Assembly (NCBI RefSeq): GCF_003545695.1
Contig: NZ_QUZZ01000004.1
Span: forward strand, 62,001 to 126,000
Source: Taibaiella helva
GTDB lineage: Bacteria > Bacteroidota > Bacteroidia > Chitinophagales > Chitinophagaceae
Direction: 5' to 3'
DNA length: 64,000 nucleotides
The translations under genes and the position numbers were made by a program. Of this stretch, positions 61,255 through 64,000 are shown in pieces (within the stretch, counting starts at the first letter, position 1; the number at the start of each line of letters is the position of its first letter). Under the pieces are notes generated by a model. That model was not told where the DNA came from and did not search any database. It saw only the letters and a list, made by a program, of their open reading frames with translations.

Positions 61255-63045
61255 ATGAATAAGCCGATCGTCTTTTTGCTCTGTTGCTTTCTTTACCTGA
61301 CTTCCTGTTCCGATACCCCGGCCACCTCGGGGGCCCGTACACAGAACCCTGCACTGGCAGCGCTTTTCGAACGTTATTACCAGGAAAACATCGCGCTGTA
61401 TCCCCTGGAAGCAACGGCCAACGGCGACGACCGCTACAACGACAAGCTCTATGCCGATTTTACCGACAGCTATCGCGCCAAGGTCAGAACCAGTCTGAAA
61501 AAAATACAGAAGGAGCTATCAGGCTTCAGCCGTGAAAAGCTGAACGACAAGGACCGCATCAATTACGATTGCCTGAACTATGAGCTGAAACGGAAGCTTG
61601 ACGGGCTGGCCTTTCACAGCAACTACATACCGCTCGAGCAGATCGGCGGTTTCCACCTCACCTTTGCCCAGATGGGCAGCGGCGCATTGATCCAGCCTTT
61701 CAATACGGTAAAGGATTATGACAACTGGCTGCAACGTATGAAAGCTTTCGGCCCTTATGTCGACAGCGCCATCGCTTATTTCCGTAAAGGGATCGCCGTC
61801 CGGTATGTATTGCCCAAAGCGCTGGTGGTAAAAATGATTCCCCAGATGCAGAACATGGTGGCTATCGATCCCAAGCTTTCCGTGTTCTACCAGCCGATCC
61901 TGAAGCTGCCCAGGGAGATTACCGGGCCCGAACAGGCACGCCTGAGTAATGCTTACCGGGAAATGATCGCATCGGTGATCAACCCGGCCTACAAAAAGCT
62001 GGGCGCCTTCCTGCAGGAGGAATACCTGCCGGCTGCACGTACCAGCTCCGGCATCTGGGACGTACCTGATGGGCAGGCCTATTACGACTATGCTATACGC
62101 AGCAGCACTTCTACCGGCATGAAGGCTGACGAGGTCTATAACCTGGGCCTTTCCGAAGTGAAGCGTATCCGTACGCTGATGGACAGCATCAAAACGGCCA
62201 CCGGCTTCTCCGGCGACCTGAAAGCGTTCTTCGCCTACCTGGCTGGCGATAAACGCTTCATGCCTTTCCACAGTGCTGAAGAGATCCTTGCTGCTTATGA
62301 GCACATTCACACACGCATGAAGCCACAGCTGCGCAAGCTTTTCCTGCACGAGCCCCGCACGCCTTTTGAGATCAGGCAGATCGAAGCCTTCCGGGCCAAG
62401 AGCGGCTCCTCGCAATACTTCCAGGGTAGTCCCGATGGGAAAAGGCCGGGCGTCTTCTATGTGCTGATCCTCGATCCGGAAAAATATAATGTAGTGGAAG
62501 AGCAGATGGAAAGCCTGTTCCTGCATGAAGCGATCCCCGGTCATCACTACCAGATCTCCCTGCAGCAGGAAGATACCACGCTGCCCGCCTTCCGCAGATT
62601 CTCGACCGGCGACAATGCTTACATAGAGGGCTGGGCGCTGTACTGCGAAAGCCTGGGTAAGGAGCTGGGCCTGTATACCGATCCTTATCAATACATGGGC
62701 GCGCTGGGCGCCGAGATGCACAGGGCCATCCGGCTGGTGGTAGATGCAGGGCTGCATGCCCGCCGCATGACCCGCGAAGAAGCCATTCAATACATGACCG
62801 ACAACGAGCAGATCTCTACAGAGGCGGCAACGATAGAAATCGAGCGGTACATGGCCTGGCCCGGACAAGCGCTTGGCTATAAGGTGGGTTCGCTCACGAT
62901 CCGCAGGCTGAGGGAAGCATGCGCCAAACAGCTCGGCGCCGGGTTCAATATTGCCACCTTCCACGATGAGGTATTGAAGAATGGCAGCATGCCGCTCGAC
63001 ATACTGGAACAGCACATAAAAGAATGGGCGGCGCAAAAGCAATAA
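61255..63045 (+). CDS. DUF885 family lipoprotein, zinc-peptidase-like
   Basis: A 596-residue lipoprotein with lipobox LTSC (Cys at about residue 18) and a large helical DUF885 domain. The metal motif HEAIPGHH (residues 424-431) resembles HExxH-type zinc peptidases, and GWALYCESLGKELG, DAGLHARRMTREEAI and the TEAATIEIERY segment complete the family. DUF885 proteins are probable peptidases or aminopeptidases on the outer face of the membrane. Its end is followed within 14 bp by a degraded lipoprotein gene. Confidence 0.92.
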   Translation: MNKPIVFLLCCFLYLTSCSDTPATSGARTQNPALAALFERYYQENIALYPLEATANGDDRYNDKLYADFTDSYRAKVRTSLKKIQKELSGFSREKLNDKDRINYDCLNYELKRKLDGLAFHSNYIPLEQIGGFHLTFAQMGSGALIQPFNTVKDYDNWLQRMKAFGPYVDSAIAYFRKGIAVRYVLPKALVVKMIPQMQNMVAIDPKLSVFYQPILKLPREITGPEQARLSNAYREMIASVINPAYKKLGAFLQEEYLPAARTSSGIWDVPDGQAYYDYAIRSSTSTGMKADEVYNLGLSEVKRIRTLMDSIKTATGFSGDLKAFFAYLAGDKRFMPFHSAEEILAAYEHIHTRMKPQLRKLFLHEPRTPFEIRQIEAFRAKSGSSQYFQGSPDGKRPGVFYVLILDPEKYNVVEEQMESLFLHEAIPGHHYQISLQQEDTTLPAFRRFSTGDNAYIEGWALYCESLGKELGLYTDPYQYMGALGAEMHRAIRLVVDAGLHARRMTREEAIQYMTDNEQISTEAATIEIERYMAWPGQALGYKVGSLTIRRLREACAKQLGAGFNIATFHDEVLKNGSMPLDILEQHIKEWAAQKQ

Positions 63046-63058
63046 GGCAGGCCAGCCA

Positions 63059-63703
63059 ATGGCTTCGTCTTTTATGGAGTGTGCCGGTGATTTATTTCTC
63101 CTGCAGATCGGAAACGGCGCCACCCGCAACGGCTTTACAGGATACGATAACCTAAAAGGAGACACTCGTAAAGGCTGCTGCCCCGCCACAAGACACCACT
63201 CCCCTGGGCCGGAAGGCCGCAGGACTGATAGAAGAGCAGAAAAGCCGATCTGATGATGCAGCCTGCATGGCACCGACAACCTGATTAACATTAACGGCGA
63301 TGGCTGCAAAGATTTGCTGATCGAATATTATGGTTCCTCCGGAACGGGCTTTAAGCATGCTGCATCGATCTATTTATTCAACAGCAGGAACGGGCGGTTC
63401 AGCACTGTTGCGATCAACCTCCCCAACCCTACCTTTTATCGGGAGCAGCAAATCATAACAGCTTATTATATCGGGCTGGGTGGCGGCTATGCATTTACCC
63501 CGCAATGGAAAGGCATGATGCTTGATACCCTTGAAACAATAGCAGTCGACATCCGGAGCGAGGGCGACCAATTGCTCTGTGTGTCTGAGACCGGGAACCG
63601 GGCTACAGGAAAGGTGACCACAAGAAAAAAAGATGCAGCCGGTTTGCCGCCGGCCTACCGTTACGCCCGCTATGCCCCGGTGATCAGCCGGACTCCGAAT
63701 TAA
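63059..63703 (+). pseudogene. frameshifted lipoprotein with EF-hand/FG-GAP-like segment
   Basis: Three pieces of one protein lie in two reading frames. After the ATG at 63059 the frame must shift by one base to read LRLLWSVPVIYFSC, a clear lipoprotein signal. That frame continues (SETAPPATALQDTIT) to an in-frame TAA at 63153-63155, then KETLVKAAAPPQDTT..LIEEQKSRSDDA. A second shift near 63260 leads to SLHGTDNLININGDGCKDLL and on to the stop at 63701-63703. The last part has the NxNGDGxxDLL calcium-binding/FG-GAP pattern. At least three lesions are needed, so the gene is probably inactive; sequencing error is the alternative but the rest of the window is clean. Confidence 0.65.
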
Positions 63704-63719
63704 CAGCTATCGATAGCTG
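63704..63719. repeat. 16-bp perfect palindrome
   Basis: CAGCTATCGATAGCTG is self-complementary throughout, right after the pseudogene stop and just before a long hairpin. Confidence 0.6.
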
Positions 63720-63721
63720 CT

Positions 63722-63764
63722 ATAAACGTGTATCGCCGGCTGAAAGCCGGCGATACACGTTTAT
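63722..63764. terminator. 20-bp perfect-stem hairpin, bidirectional terminator
   Basis: Arms of 20 bp (core GTATCGCCGGCT) and a 3-nt loop lie between the convergent pseudogene and pyruvate kinase gene. Only short T runs flank it, so termination is inferred from stem strength and position. Confidence 0.7.
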
Positions 63765-63785
63765 CAGGATTAAGTCCGTACCAGG

Positions 63786-64000
63786 TTAACTTACTTTTGT
63801 CACCTTCAGCATATTCGTAGGCAGATGCTCGTTCACCGGTGTGCTGCCGGTATTGACCACCACATTACCCGCTTTGATCAGGCCTTTCTCTTTCAGAATG
63901 GCGATCTGGTCGGCGATGATGCTGTCCATACCTTCTTCCTTATCGTAGAAAAAAGCCTGTACGCCCCAGCTCAGGCTGAGCTGGTTGATGAGCGTCTGTG
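63786..64000 (-). CDS. pyk: pyruvate kinase, C-terminal part only
   Basis: The last 71 residues of a minus-strand gene that continues past the right edge. They match the C-terminal alpha/beta domain of pyruvate kinase: SLSWGVQAFFYDKEEGMDSIIADQ, LKEKGLIKAGNVVVNTGSTP and HLPTNMLKVT. The GSTP loop is part of the allosteric effector site. The enzyme makes pyruvate and ATP in the last step of glycolysis. The stop codon is at 63786-63788, 22 bp from the long hairpin. Confidence 0.92.
   Translation of the reverse strand, partial: QTLINQLSLSWGVQAFFYDKEEGMDSIIADQIAILKEKGLIKAGNVVVNTGSTPVNEHLPTNMLKVTKVS

Noticed and set aside
63081-63290. Words resembling a cobalamin riboswitch (CTGCCCCGCCAC, CCGGAAGG, AGAGCAGAAAAGCC).
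   Set aside because: The core blocks AGGGAA-GGTGnnAATCC and GCCACTG are missing or out of order, no B12 gene follows, and the same bases translate into a coherent broken lipoprotein.
61519-63309. A 596-residue open frame on the minus strand opposite the DUF885 gene.
   Set aside because: It is a frame shadow: the plus strand encodes a recognisable lipoprotein with a metal motif, while the minus frame has no family motif or signal and an unnatural composition.

Overview
This window reads as an ordinary chromosome segment of a member of the Bacteroidota, most likely the family Chitinophagaceae or a close relative. The grounds are three secreted proteins with type IX secretion (T9SS) C-terminal sorting domains, two TonB-dependent receptors, BT_3928- and DUF4783-type proteins typical of the phylum, and many genes preceded by the Bacteroidota -7 promoter word TAnnTTTG instead of a Shine-Dalgarno sequence. 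Genes are dense on both strands, often separated by strong intrinsic terminators. I see no rRNA, tRNA, CRISPR array, prophage, integrase or intact insertion sequence.

Layout. 1-9.4 kb: the 3' end of one T9SS cargo gene and a second complete one, an FtsX/MacB-type permease, a PyrR-like phosphoribosyltransferase, ispD (isoprenoid precursor synthesis), cinA, and convergent radC and dprA. 9.5-20 kb: a DPP IV-like peptidase, an antiquitin-type aldehyde dehydrogenase, a radical SAM protein, a tightly overlapping LolA / lipoprotein / FabZ-like trio, a TonB receptor and a DedA protein. 20-27.7 kb: two different ClC chloride transport proteins with CBS domains flanking a Crp/Fnr regulator that carries an N-terminal cysteine cluster, then an epimerase-like protein, a second Crp/Fnr regulator, a DinB protein and a HAD phosphatase. 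27.8-38.5 kb: pyrG, a TPR protein, an M16 peptidase, TerC, pyrD, an XRE regulator, carA, a threonine-dehydrogenase-like protein, a T9SS protein and a peroxiredoxin. 38.7-50.5 kb: a two-domain M16 peptidase, DUF445, a copper P-type ATPase, a secreted EEP-family protein, a glycosyltransferase, a tiny lipoprotein and a TonB receptor. 50.5-64 kb: a probable small RNA, an hsp20 gene with a sigma-54 promoter and paired upstream palindromes, DUF1579, a DoxX/thioredoxin-like fusion, elaA, DUF1015, gpmI, maf, a UbiA prenyltransferase, a CDF transporter, a DUF885 peptidase-like lipoprotein, a broken lipoprotein gene and the 3' end of pyruvate kinase.

Functional links. Pyrimidine synthesis genes (carA, pyrD, pyrG and a PyrR-like protein) are scattered over 32 kb rather than forming one operon. 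Metal and ion handling is well represented (two ClC, CDF, copper ATPase, TerC). Cell-surface proteolysis is prominent (S9, two M16, DUF885).

The observations most worth following up are the hsp20 control region (sigma-54 promoter plus two ATGAC-N5-GTCAT sites 31 bp apart), the adjacent two-hairpin RNA candidate, two REP-like palindromic repeat loci, a structured pyrG leader, the ClC / Crp-Fnr / ClC locus with its long inverted repeat, genes predicted to be leaderless, and the fresh pseudogene near the right end. I did not find an obviously new multi-gene system.
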